Of a DNA stretch of 44,174 nt, positions 15,180 to 22,081 are shown piece after piece. Made by a program: the position numbers and the translations under genes. The number at the start of each line of letters is the position of its first letter. Position 1 is the stretch's first letter. Location: positions 1 to 44,174 of the forward strand of contig JAALOD010000011.1 in the NCBI GenBank assembly GCA_013372845.1, in the 5' to 3' direction. Under the pieces are notes generated by a model. It saw only the letters and a list, made by a program, of their open reading frames with translations, was not told the origin of the DNA and did not search any database. The stretch comes from Candidatus Udaeobacter sp. Lineage in GTDB: Bacteria; Verrucomicrobiota; Verrucomicrobiia; Chthoniobacterales; UBA10450.

Positions 15180-16379
15180 ATGATCACCCAAGAAAAAGGG
15201 GACGGAAAAGAGTTCATCTCGCACGCGCCAGGGTATTGGCCCGAGACGGCTCAGGTGCTCTGGAACGATTGGAAATGGCAGCTCAAGAACAGGGTCACCT
15301 CCCTGGCTCAACTGGAAAAGCACCTGGAGCTGAGTGACGAGGAGCGTAGCGGCGTTTTGCTCTCAGGCGACAAACTCGCGCTCGCGGTCACGCCGCACTT
15401 TTTTAACCTCGTGCCGCATGAAAATCCCGAAGACCCGATCCGGCGTCAGATGATTCCACGGATCGAGGAGACCTGGACATCCCCGTACGACATGGCTGAT
15501 CCATGCGGCGAGGATTCGCACATGCCAGTGCCCGGGTTGGTACATCGGTATCCGGACCGCGTTCTATTTTTAGTAACGGACCGTTGCGCCAGTTACTGTC
15601 GCTATTGCACCCGCAGCCGGGTCGTCAGTGGTGTGGGCGAACAGGAATTGCACACAAATTTCGAGGAAGCATTTCGTTATCTCGAAGCGCATACTGAGGT
15701 ACGCGATGTCCTGTTAAGCGGCGGCGATGCGCTGATTTTTTCTGACGAAAGGCTCGACAAGCTGCTTTCGCGGTTGCGGTCGATTCCGCATATTGAATTC
15801 CTGCGGATCGGCACGCGTGTTCCGATTTTCCTGCCGCAACGTATCACACCTGAGCTGTGCGCGATGCTGGCGAAATATCATCCGCTGTGGATGAGTGTGC
15901 ATGTGAATCATCCGCGGGAGCTGACGATTGAGGTAAAGCAAGCGCTGGAGCGTCTTGCCAACTCGGGCATCCCGCTCGGAAACCAAAGCGTGTTGCTCGC
16001 CGGTGTGAACGACAATCTGGAAACCATGAAGACGCTTGTGCACAAACTGCTCATGTGCCGTGTGCGTCCGTACTACATTTATCAGTGCGACCTGATCAAC
16101 GGTTCATCGCATCTGCGCACTTCTGTCGCGAAAGGCATTGAGATCATCGAAGGCCTGCGTGGCCACACCACCGGTTATGCCGTGCCGCAATTCGTCATCG
16201 ATGCGCCTGGTGGCGGGGGCAAGGTACCTATCAATCCCGGTTACGTTCTTTACCACGATAACGAGAAGATCGTCATCCGGAATTACGAAGGCAAAATCTT
16301 CGAGTATCCGGAAACCGGAAACGAGCAGGTCCAGTTCGCGCCGCAGCGCGAATACCACGACGAATACTTGTATTCCTGA
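15180..16379 (+). CDS. kamA: Lysine 2,3-aminomutase (radical SAM, PLP)
   Basis: Converts L-lysine to L-beta-lysine. The radical-SAM cluster cysteines are Cys136, Cys140 and Cys143 in TDRCASYCRYCTRSR. The PLP lysine is Lys348 in DAPGGGGKVPINPGY. Asp304 (YQCDL) and Asp341 (VIDAPGG) correspond to the two aspartates that hold the substrate amino group in the clostridial enzyme, which favours true lysine aminomutase over the EF-P enzyme EpmB. Length 399 residues also fits KamA. The ATG at 15180 is preferred over a TTG six bases upstream. Beta-lysine can serve as a compatible solute precursor or be degraded; no acetyltransferase (AblB) gene is adjacent. Confidence 0.92.
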   Translation: MITQEKGDGKEFISHAPGYWPETAQVLWNDWKWQLKNRVTSLAQLEKHLELSDEERSGVLLSGDKLALAVTPHFFNLVPHENPEDPIRRQMIPRIEETWTSPYDMADPCGEDSHMPVPGLVHRYPDRVLFLVTDRCASYCRYCTRSRVVSGVGEQELHTNFEEAFRYLEAHTEVRDVLLSGGDALIFSDERLDKLLSRLRSIPHIEFLRIGTRVPIFLPQRITPELCAMLAKYHPLWMSVHVNHPRELTIEVKQALERLANSGIPLGNQSVLLAGVNDNLETMKTLVHKLLMCRVRPYYIYQCDLINGSSHLRTSVAKGIEIIEGLRGHTTGYAVPQFVIDAPGGGGKVPINPGYVLYHDNEKIVIRNYEGKIFEYPETGNEQVQFAPQREYHDEYLYS

Positions 16380-16387
16380 CACTCCTT

Positions 16388-16585
16388 GTCATTCCGAGCG
16401 GAGCCCATTCGACTCGCTCCGCTCGCTCAGGGTAAACTCCGCGTGGTCGAGAATGGAGCGGATGGCGAAGCCGCGACATAGACGGGCAGGTCGAGGTCTG
16501 AGCGAACGGGAAGTGAGCGAATCAAATCTCTGGCTGTTTGCGCTCCGTTAGATCTAGAGATGCCTCCACTTCGGTCGGCATGACA
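16388..16585. repeat. Dispersed inverted repeat, copy C (composite), filling the kamA-M23 gap
   Basis: Starts GTCATTCCGAGCGGAG and ends CACTTCGGTCGGCATGACAA, the same outer ends as copies A and B, but the interior is about 110 bases longer and carries extra CGCTCCGCTCGCTCAGG-type palindromes. The rest of the 329-base gap before the M23 gene (16586-16708) shows no gene or clear promoter. Confidence 0.7.
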
Positions 16586-16708
16586 AACGGCAGAAGCGAT
16601 TAGTGCTCAAGCACCGACGACCCGATAACGCGGATCGAGCTAATCTGTTGAATCCAGAGGTGCTTCGTGTTGCATCTCAACCTTGCTCCAGGAATGGAAC
16701 CTTGATCA

Positions 16709-17872
16709 ATGAAATATCTCACCCTCGCTTTTTTCGCAGTCTGGTCGTTGAGCGCTGCTGCGGCCCCCCCAAAATCAGTTGAGATTCGTTTTTGTCCTGC
16801 ATCAGCAGTTCGAACCTACCCGCTGGAAAGCCGACGCGACCTTCAAAGTCTCCTGTTGCAGAACGTCGCCGTGATCAATCACGGCAGCGCGCCGTTCAAG
16901 ATTGACGACATCGACATCGAGTTGCTGCAAGCGAACCGAGTCGTTGAGTCGCGCAAGCTGGATCGAGAGGCGGTGCAGCGCATTGCTGATCGCGGCGCCA
17001 AATTGCAAGCGGCAGGCATCCTCGAGCAGGTCGCGTTTCAATTTTGCGGCACTGATTTGATTGGGTCGGACATCAAATTAGCCGGGCCAATCCTGGATCG
17101 AAATCGAGGGCTGCTCATAGTTGAGCAGGTATTCGCGTTCCGTGGCGCGCGCGATACGCTCCGAGTTCGCGTGCACGGCAACGTCGACGGTCACGCCGCG
17201 GAATTCACGGGTTCAATCCCAATCAAATCTGAATTTGCACAAAATAATTACATCTTTCCGTTGCGTGGTGTTTGGTATGTGGGCTACGGAGCTTCGTTTC
17301 ACACAGGTCATCGCTGGGCCGTTCCGGAAGAGTTCGCGCTCGACATTGCGAAGGTCGGTGAAAGTGGGCTCAGCCACAAAGGGGACGGAACACGCTTCGA
17401 CGATTATTACGCTTACGGCGCGGATGTGCTCGCCGCGGCCGACGGCCGTGTGACCAGCGTTGCAAACGATCAGCAAGAAGATCCTTCGGCAATGCAGCGT
17501 CCTAACGAAACTCAGGAAGCATATTTTGCGCGGCTCCAGAAGGAACAAGGGGAGCGATTAGCCAAAGGCCTAACGGCGATCACGGGCAACTACGTAATGA
17601 TTGATCACGGAAAGAATGAGTACTCACTGTATGCGCATTTGCAGCCGGGCAGTGTGGGCATTCACGTCGGCGACCAGGTGAAAGCCGGCGACGTGATTGG
17701 GAAACTTGGTTCATCTGGCAATTCGACCGAGCCGCATCTGCACTTCCACGTTTGCGACAAGCCCGACCCGTTGATGTGCGCCGGCATTCCCGTGAACTTC
17801 AGCAACATCACGATTCAGTGGGCCGATCTGCCACGGCCAATCCAAAGCGGCGATGTTGTCATAGCGAAATAG
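16709..17872 (+). CDS. M23 family metallopeptidase (LysM-less, secreted)
   Basis: Secreted zinc endopeptidase likely acting on peptidoglycan, 387 residues. Residues 1-18 (KYLTLAFFAVWSLSAAAA) are a signal peptide. Residues 20-180 form an unrecognised beta-rich N-terminal region. The catalytic half has the divergent HxnD motif GHRWAVPEEFALDIA, a VMIDHG core strand, YSLYAHLQPGS and the HLHFHV pair. All zinc and catalytic histidines are present, so it should be active rather than a pseudoenzyme. It is transcribed alone, with a regulator gene after it. Confidence 0.9.
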   Translation: MKYLTLAFFAVWSLSAAAAPPKSVEIRFCPASAVRTYPLESRRDLQSLLLQNVAVINHGSAPFKIDDIDIELLQANRVVESRKLDREAVQRIADRGAKLQAAGILEQVAFQFCGTDLIGSDIKLAGPILDRNRGLLIVEQVFAFRGARDTLRVRVHGNVDGHAAEFTGSIPIKSEFAQNNYIFPLRGVWYVGYGASFHTGHRWAVPEEFALDIAKVGESGLSHKGDGTRFDDYYAYGADVLAAADGRVTSVANDQQEDPSAMQRPNETQEAYFARLQKEQGERLAKGLTAITGNYVMIDHGKNEYSLYAHLQPGSVGIHVGDQVKAGDVIGKLGSSGNSTEPHLHFHVCDKPDPLMCAGIPVNFSNITIQWADLPRPIQSGDVVIAK

Positions 17873-17931
17873 CGCTGGGTCTCCGGCGTCTTGCCACTTC
17901 GTAATCTCTTTTCGTTTGGCCCGTTGCGTAA

Positions 17932-17970
17932 ACTTTATACTTGCGTATTAAAGATCGCGCCGTATAAAGT
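17932..17970. promoter_or_regulatory. Perfect inverted repeat overlapping a likely promoter (operator candidate)
   Basis: Arms ACTTTATAC (17932-17940) and GTATAAAGT (17962-17970) are perfect reverse complements with a 21-base spacer, putting their centres 30 bases apart, about three helical turns. The right arm contains TATAAA (17963-17968), which with TTGCGT (17941-17946) at 16-base spacing could be a sigma-70 promoter. A third related word GTATTAAAG lies between them. The site ends 46 bases before the ATG of the winged-helix regulator, so autoregulation is a natural hypothesis. Confidence 0.5.
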
Positions 17971-18016
17971 CCCGCACTTCAGTTTTTTCGTCATTCAATT
18001 GTCACTTTTGTCATCT

Positions 18017-18658
18017 ATGAACCAACGCTTAATCTCGGAAATTGGCCGTACTCAACGACTTGAAATTATTAACTCGCTCAAGCGCACCAGGGGAATGTCC
18101 GTCAACGAGCTGGTGGAGAAAATGAAGATGAGCTACATGGGCATCAAGCAGCATTGTCTCACCCTTCAACGGGACGGTTATCTGGATACCTGGCGTCGCC
18201 CGCAAAAGATGGGTCGCCCGGAGATGGTCTATCGACTGACCCGGCGCAGCCATGATCTTTTTCAAGCCGACAGCCATCAATTGACGCTCGATCTGTTGAA
18301 ATCGGCGCAGGAAATCTACGGGCCAAATGCTCCGGAGAAGCTTCTCTACAATATTTTTGAAAAAAGAACAGCTGCGCTCAAGACGAAGGTGAAGGGAGAC
18401 ACAGTGGCTGAACGTGCCAAGTGGCTGGCCAATTTGCGCGATGGAGAAGGTTACATGTCCCAGTTCGTTAACGATCACCAGGACGGTGGGCCCAGGATTG
18501 TGGAGTGCCATTCGCCGATTCTGAATCTGGTGGATCGTTATCCAATCGTAGGCCGGCTCGAGCAGGACATGTTTGAAGCCGTGCTGCGCGCGAAAGTGCG
18601 CCGGCAAATGCTGCGCAACTCGGGTCTATACGAGTGCGCATTTCATTTCGCGGCATAG
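18017..18658 (+). CDS. Winged-helix transcriptional regulator (COG2345/SufR-like)
   Basis: 213 residues from ATG 18017; an upstream in-frame start would add 42 hydrophobic residues read from the promoter region and is rejected. Residues 8-75 form a winged helix (RTQRLEIINSLKRTRGMSV, then MGIKQHCLTLQRDGYL and GRPEMVYRLTRR). The C-terminal domain has the ordered segment VECHSPILNLVDRYP and ends SGLYECAFHF, as in COG2345 regulators, where cysteines can bind an Fe-S cluster. Only two of the usual four cysteine positions (ECH and YEC) are kept here, so cluster binding is doubtful. Targets are unknown; the inverted repeat upstream may be its own site. Confidence 0.82.
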   Translation: MNQRLISEIGRTQRLEIINSLKRTRGMSVNELVEKMKMSYMGIKQHCLTLQRDGYLDTWRRPQKMGRPEMVYRLTRRSHDLFQADSHQLTLDLLKSAQEIYGPNAPEKLLYNIFEKRTAALKTKVKGDTVAERAKWLANLRDGEGYMSQFVNDHQDGGPRIVECHSPILNLVDRYPIVGRLEQDMFEAVLRAKVRRQMLRNSGLYECAFHFAA

Positions 18659-18668
18659 GCGCGAGCGG

Positions 18669-18724
18669 TCGGGATAGCGCACTGCGGTCGCCGCGGCGAC
18701 GCATCGCAGCGCGATGTCCTACCG
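18669..18724. repeat. GCGATGCGTC-type palindromic repeat before glgE
   Basis: Contains GCGACGCATCGCAGCGCGATG followed by TCCTACC. The words GACGCATCGCA and GCGATGTC recur in inverted orientation at 24585-24627. The first possible glgE ATG (18725) falls at the edge of this element, which is one reason to reject that start. Confidence 0.5.
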
Positions 18725-18772
18725 ATGGATTTGCTCTTTCGCTCTGCACGAATCTCGGTTGATTGGAGGCCC

Positions 18773-20719
18773 ATGCCTCGGGCTTTTCCTTCCGTTGTCA
18801 TCGAGAATTTGCAGCCGCTGATCGACGGCGGGCGCTACCCGATCAAGCGAATCGTTGGCGAAGACCTGGTTGTTGAAGCAGACATTTTCAAGGATGGGCA
18901 CGATGTCGTGGCGGCGATCCTCAAGTGGCGTGTTCTGGGGAAACGCGCATGGCGGGAAACGCCGATGAATTTCGTTGATAACGATCGCTGGGGCGGCGTT
19001 TGCACTTTGTACGATGAGGACATTCACGAATACACGGTCGAAGCGTGGACAGACACTTTTCGCAGTTGGCAGGCGGAGTTCGCAAAGAAATTTGAAGCCG
19101 GCATTTCCGATCTTCGAAGCGAAGCGCTCGAAGGCGCGGCTTTGATAGAAGCTGCCGCCAGGCGCGCGCGCGATCGAGCGGACCGCAAGCGATTGTCTGA
19201 GTTTTCCCAGCAAATTTCGACCGGTGCTAATTCAGAAATTCACGCCATCGCACGATCGGGCGAGCTGGAAGTGCTGATGGCGACATATCCCGATCGCGCA
19301 GCTGCGGCGCAATACGATCCCGCTCCCCGCGTTGTTGTAGATCGGCCTGCAGCGTTAATTGGAGCGTGGTACGAATTTTTTCCGCGCTCGGCAGAAGGCC
19401 GGGGCGATCGCGGATCGACGTTTCGCGATTGTTTGTCACGGGTGGACGACGCTCAGGCAATGGGTTTCGACGTCATTTATTTTCCGCCGATTCATCCCAT
19501 TGGGCACAGTAATCGAAAGGGCCGAAATAACTCGACCGCCTGCGAACCCGGCGATCCTGGCGTGCCATGGGCGATCGGCAGCGAAACTGGCGGGCACAAG
19601 GCCGTCGAGCCCTCGCTCGGCACGTTGGAAGATTTCGACTGGCTTCAGAAAGAGGTGCGCAAGCGCGGAATGGAAATCGCCCTCGACTTCGCGATCAATT
19701 GCTCGCCCGATCATCCTTACGTCAAAGAGCATCCCGATTGGTTCTACAAACGCCCGGACGGTACCATCAAATACGCGGAGAATCCGCCGAAGAAGTACGA
19801 AGACATTTATCCATTGAATTTTCGTTGCGAAAACTGGCGCGAGCTCTGGGCGGAGATGAAAAGCATCGTGTTGTTTTGGGCAGAGCGCGGAGTGCGCATC
19901 TTTCGGGTGGACAATCCGCACACGAAACCAGTCGCTTTCTGGGAATATTTGATAATGGGCGTCCGCGAGAAATACCCCGACACGATTTTTCTCTCCGAAG
20001 CATTCACCAGGCCAAAGATGATGAAAGCGCTGGCCAAGGCTGGTTTTAACCAGAGCTACACTTATTTTACCTGGCGAAATTCGAAGCGCGAGCTCATCGA
20101 ATATTTTACAGAGCTGACTCAAACCGAGATGAGCGAATATTTTCGCCCGAATCTTTGGACCAACACTCCCGACATCCTGCCGTTTGTACTTCAGGAGGGC
20201 GGGCGTCCCGCATTCATGATTCGCGTCGCTCTGGCCGCGACGCTTTCACCGCTTTACGGTATCTACAGCGGATATGAACTCTGCGAGAATGAAGCATTGC
20301 CGGGCCGCGAGGAGTATCTGGATTCCGAAAAATACCAGTATAAAGAGCGCGATTGGAATGCGCCGGGAAACATCAAGGACTGGATCGCCCGACTAAACAA
20401 AATCCGAAAGGAAAACCGCGCGCTGCAGCTTTACACGAATTTGCGGTTCCACGACTCCGACAACGACGCCATTCTGTTTTACAGCAAGATGACCGCGGCG
20501 CGTGATAACGTCATTCTCGTCGTTGTGAACCTTGATCCACATCGCAAACAGAATTCGTTTGTCTATGTTCCGGTTGAGAGTTTCGGACAAATGGAGAGCG
20601 ACGTCTATCAGGTGCAGGACTTGCTGAGCGGAGCGAATTACACCTGGCGCGGCCGCCGTAATTACGTAGAGCTCGATCCGAACATTCAACCCGCGCACAT
20701 TTTTCTCGTCCGCCGCTGA
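18773..20719 (+). CDS. glgE: Alpha-1,4-glucan:maltose-1-phosphate maltosyltransferase
   Basis: GH13_3 enzyme that extends alpha-glucan with maltose 1-phosphate. The start ATG 18773 has a GGAGG six bases upstream and begins MPRAFPSVVIENLQP as GlgE does; a start 16 codons earlier lies in a repeat. The N-terminal domain S and beta-sandwich occupy about 1-190. The GH13 barrel begins near GAWYEFFPRS and carries the nucleophile Asp380 in FRVDNPHTK and the acid Glu409 in FLSEAFTRP. FPPIHPIGHSNRKGRNN is a GlgE hallmark, written here as IHPIGHSNRKGRNN. 648 residues is normal. Partners (treS, mak, glgB) are not adjacent. Confidence 0.95.
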   Translation: MPRAFPSVVIENLQPLIDGGRYPIKRIVGEDLVVEADIFKDGHDVVAAILKWRVLGKRAWRETPMNFVDNDRWGGVCTLYDEDIHEYTVEAWTDTFRSWQAEFAKKFEAGISDLRSEALEGAALIEAAARRARDRADRKRLSEFSQQISTGANSEIHAIARSGELEVLMATYPDRAAAAQYDPAPRVVVDRPAALIGAWYEFFPRSAEGRGDRGSTFRDCLSRVDDAQAMGFDVIYFPPIHPIGHSNRKGRNNSTACEPGDPGVPWAIGSETGGHKAVEPSLGTLEDFDWLQKEVRKRGMEIALDFAINCSPDHPYVKEHPDWFYKRPDGTIKYAENPPKKYEDIYPLNFRCENWRELWAEMKSIVLFWAERGVRIFRVDNPHTKPVAFWEYLIMGVREKYPDTIFLSEAFTRPKMMKALAKAGFNQSYTYFTWRNSKRELIEYFTELTQTEMSEYFRPNLWTNTPDILPFVLQEGGRPAFMIRVALAATLSPLYGIYSGYELCENEALPGREEYLDSEKYQYKERDWNAPGNIKDWIARLNKIRKENRALQLYTNLRFHDSDNDAILFYSKMTAARDNVILVVVNLDPHRKQNSFVYVPVESFGQMESDVYQVQDLLSGANYTWRGRRNYVELDPNIQPAHIFLVRR

Positions 20720-20723
20720 GTAG

Positions 20724-20792
20724 TGGTAGGGATCCCGCAACCGCGGGAGGCCGTCCGCTCGATTCGGCGCGCCCGGCGGTCGTGCCCTACCA
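20724..20792. repeat. Palindromic repeat with TGGTAGGG / CCCTACCA ends
   Basis: Terminal arms TGGTAGGG (20724-20731) and CCCTACCA (20785-20792) enclose an inner perfect stem TCCCGC / GCGGGA (20733-20748) and the words GGCCGTCCG and GGCGGTCGTG. The same ends, similar length (69 versus 78 bp) and similar inner words are found inside the rnr coding sequence at 37408-37485. This copy sits just after the glgE stop. Confidence 0.75.
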
Positions 20793-20890
20793 ATGGTTTC
20801 CAGCAACTCGGCGAAGTACTCTGTGTTTGATCTGACAATGGCGCATTTGCATCGGTTGATCGCCCCGCATATCATTACGAAATTTCCGGC

Positions 20891-21658
20891 ATGAAGATTT
20901 GGGTCCTGTTGTTTGCCGCGCTGGCTAGCGCGGCTCCTGTTGTAGCACAAGAAGTCTCAGCTACGCCGCCTCTGGTGCCTGCGCGCTCGCAGACCATCCT
21001 GGAGACGCTTTTCAAAGCTGGCCCAGTCATGATTCCGCTCGTTTTGCTGTCGATCTTTTTTGTCATGTTGGTCGTGGTTTACTTGATGACAATCCGTCGT
21101 GGCGCCGTGGTTTCGAGCGGTTACATGGCAACGGCGGACGCGCTTTTGCGTAAACGCGATTATTTGGGTCTGCTCGCTGTTTCCAATCGGCACGGCGAAG
21201 CGATCGCGCGGGTTGTGCAAAAAGTGCTCGATTTCATGACCAAAAATCCGCAGGCAGAGCTTCAGCAGATCCGCGAAATCGCCGAAACAGAAGGAACGCG
21301 AGTCGCGGCGAATCTAAATAATCGGGTGATTTATCTCGCGGACATTGGAATGATTGCGCCGTTGCTCGGCCTGCTTGGCACCGTCTTTGGAATTATCCAT
21401 TCCTTCGGTGCGCTGGGAGCCGACATCGGTTCGGCGCGTTACGTAGCGTTGTCGCGCGGGATCAGCGAGGCGCTGGTTAACACGGCTGCCGGGCTGGCCA
21501 TCGGCATTCCCGCTATGATCTTCTACGCATTCTTTCGGGGCCGAGCACAAAAGCTGATCTCGGAATTGGAAGCTGCCTCGACACATGTTTTGGCCTTGCT
21601 TTCGTTGCAGTATGGCAGGCCTCAACGAACTCCTGTGCTGATCGAAGAAGAACTGTAA
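20891..21658 (+). CDS. exbB: ExbB/TolQ/MotA-family proton channel protein
   Basis: Inner-membrane proton-channel subunit that with ExbD energises outer-membrane transport or envelope work. 255 residues: an N-terminal signal-like helix (1-18), TM at about 43-66 (MIPLVLLSIFFVMLVVVYL), a cytoplasmic loop, and two C-terminal TMs within IGMIAPLLGLLGTVFGIIHSF and TAAGLAIGIPAMIFYAFF. The GLLGTVFG and AAGLAIGIPA motifs define the family. The extra N-terminal signal sequence is typical of ExbB in cell-envelope-rich phyla. Three genes exbB-exbD-TPR run with gaps of 15 bases and a 4-base overlap. Confidence 0.93.
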   Translation: MKIWVLLFAALASAAPVVAQEVSATPPLVPARSQTILETLFKAGPVMIPLVLLSIFFVMLVVVYLMTIRRGAVVSSGYMATADALLRKRDYLGLLAVSNRHGEAIARVVQKVLDFMTKNPQAELQQIREIAETEGTRVAANLNNRVIYLADIGMIAPLLGLLGTVFGIIHSFGALGADIGSARYVALSRGISEALVNTAAGLAIGIPAMIFYAFFRGRAQKLISELEAASTHVLALLSLQYGRPQRTPVLIEEEL

Positions 21659-21673
21659 AGCTGTTTCACTCCA

Positions 21674-22081
21674 ATGAATTTGCGCGGTCACGCACCTCTG
21701 CATCATCCGGGCATTCAACTGGCGCCCCTCGTGGACGTGCTATTGCTTTTGCTGATTTTCTTTCTGCTCACATGGAACGCGGCCCGGACTGAGAACGAGC
21801 TCGACGTTAAAGTGCCGAAAGCATCAGCTGCCAAGGAGAAATCTGCGCCAATTGGTGATGTAATTGTTAACGTAAAGGCCGACGGCAACGTGGTGGTCAA
21901 TCGCCGCACTTTAAGCGGTGCCGAACTTGGCGAATTACTGAAAAGCCTGGTCCAATTGAATTCCGAGCAAGCCGTAGTGATCCGCGGCGATGAAGGCGGT
22001 GCATACAAGAACATCGTCGGCGTGTTAAACATTTGCACCGAGGCAGGGGTAACCAACGTAGCTTTCGCGACAGCAAAATGA
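21674..22081 (+). CDS. exbD: ExbD/TolR-family protein
   Basis: Partner of ExbB, 135 residues with one N-terminal membrane helix. IQLAPLVDVLLLLLIFFLLT carries the essential Asp21 that takes part in proton flow. The periplasmic domain (about 40-135) includes VVVNRRTLSG and VVIRGDEGGAYKNIV, matching the ExbD fold. Its stop overlaps the next gene's start (ATGA), so translation of the TPR gene is coupled. Confidence 0.93.
   Translation: MNLRGHAPLHHPGIQLAPLVDVLLLLLIFFLLTWNAARTENELDVKVPKASAAKEKSAPIGDVIVNVKADGNVVVNRRTLSGAELGELLKSLVQLNSEQAVVIRGDEGGAYKNIVGVLNICTEAGVTNVAFATAK

Noticed and set aside
22033-22077. Longer start for the TPR protein inside exbD
   Set aside because: Adds 15 residues before a good signal peptide; ATG 22078 with the ATGA overlap is the natural start.
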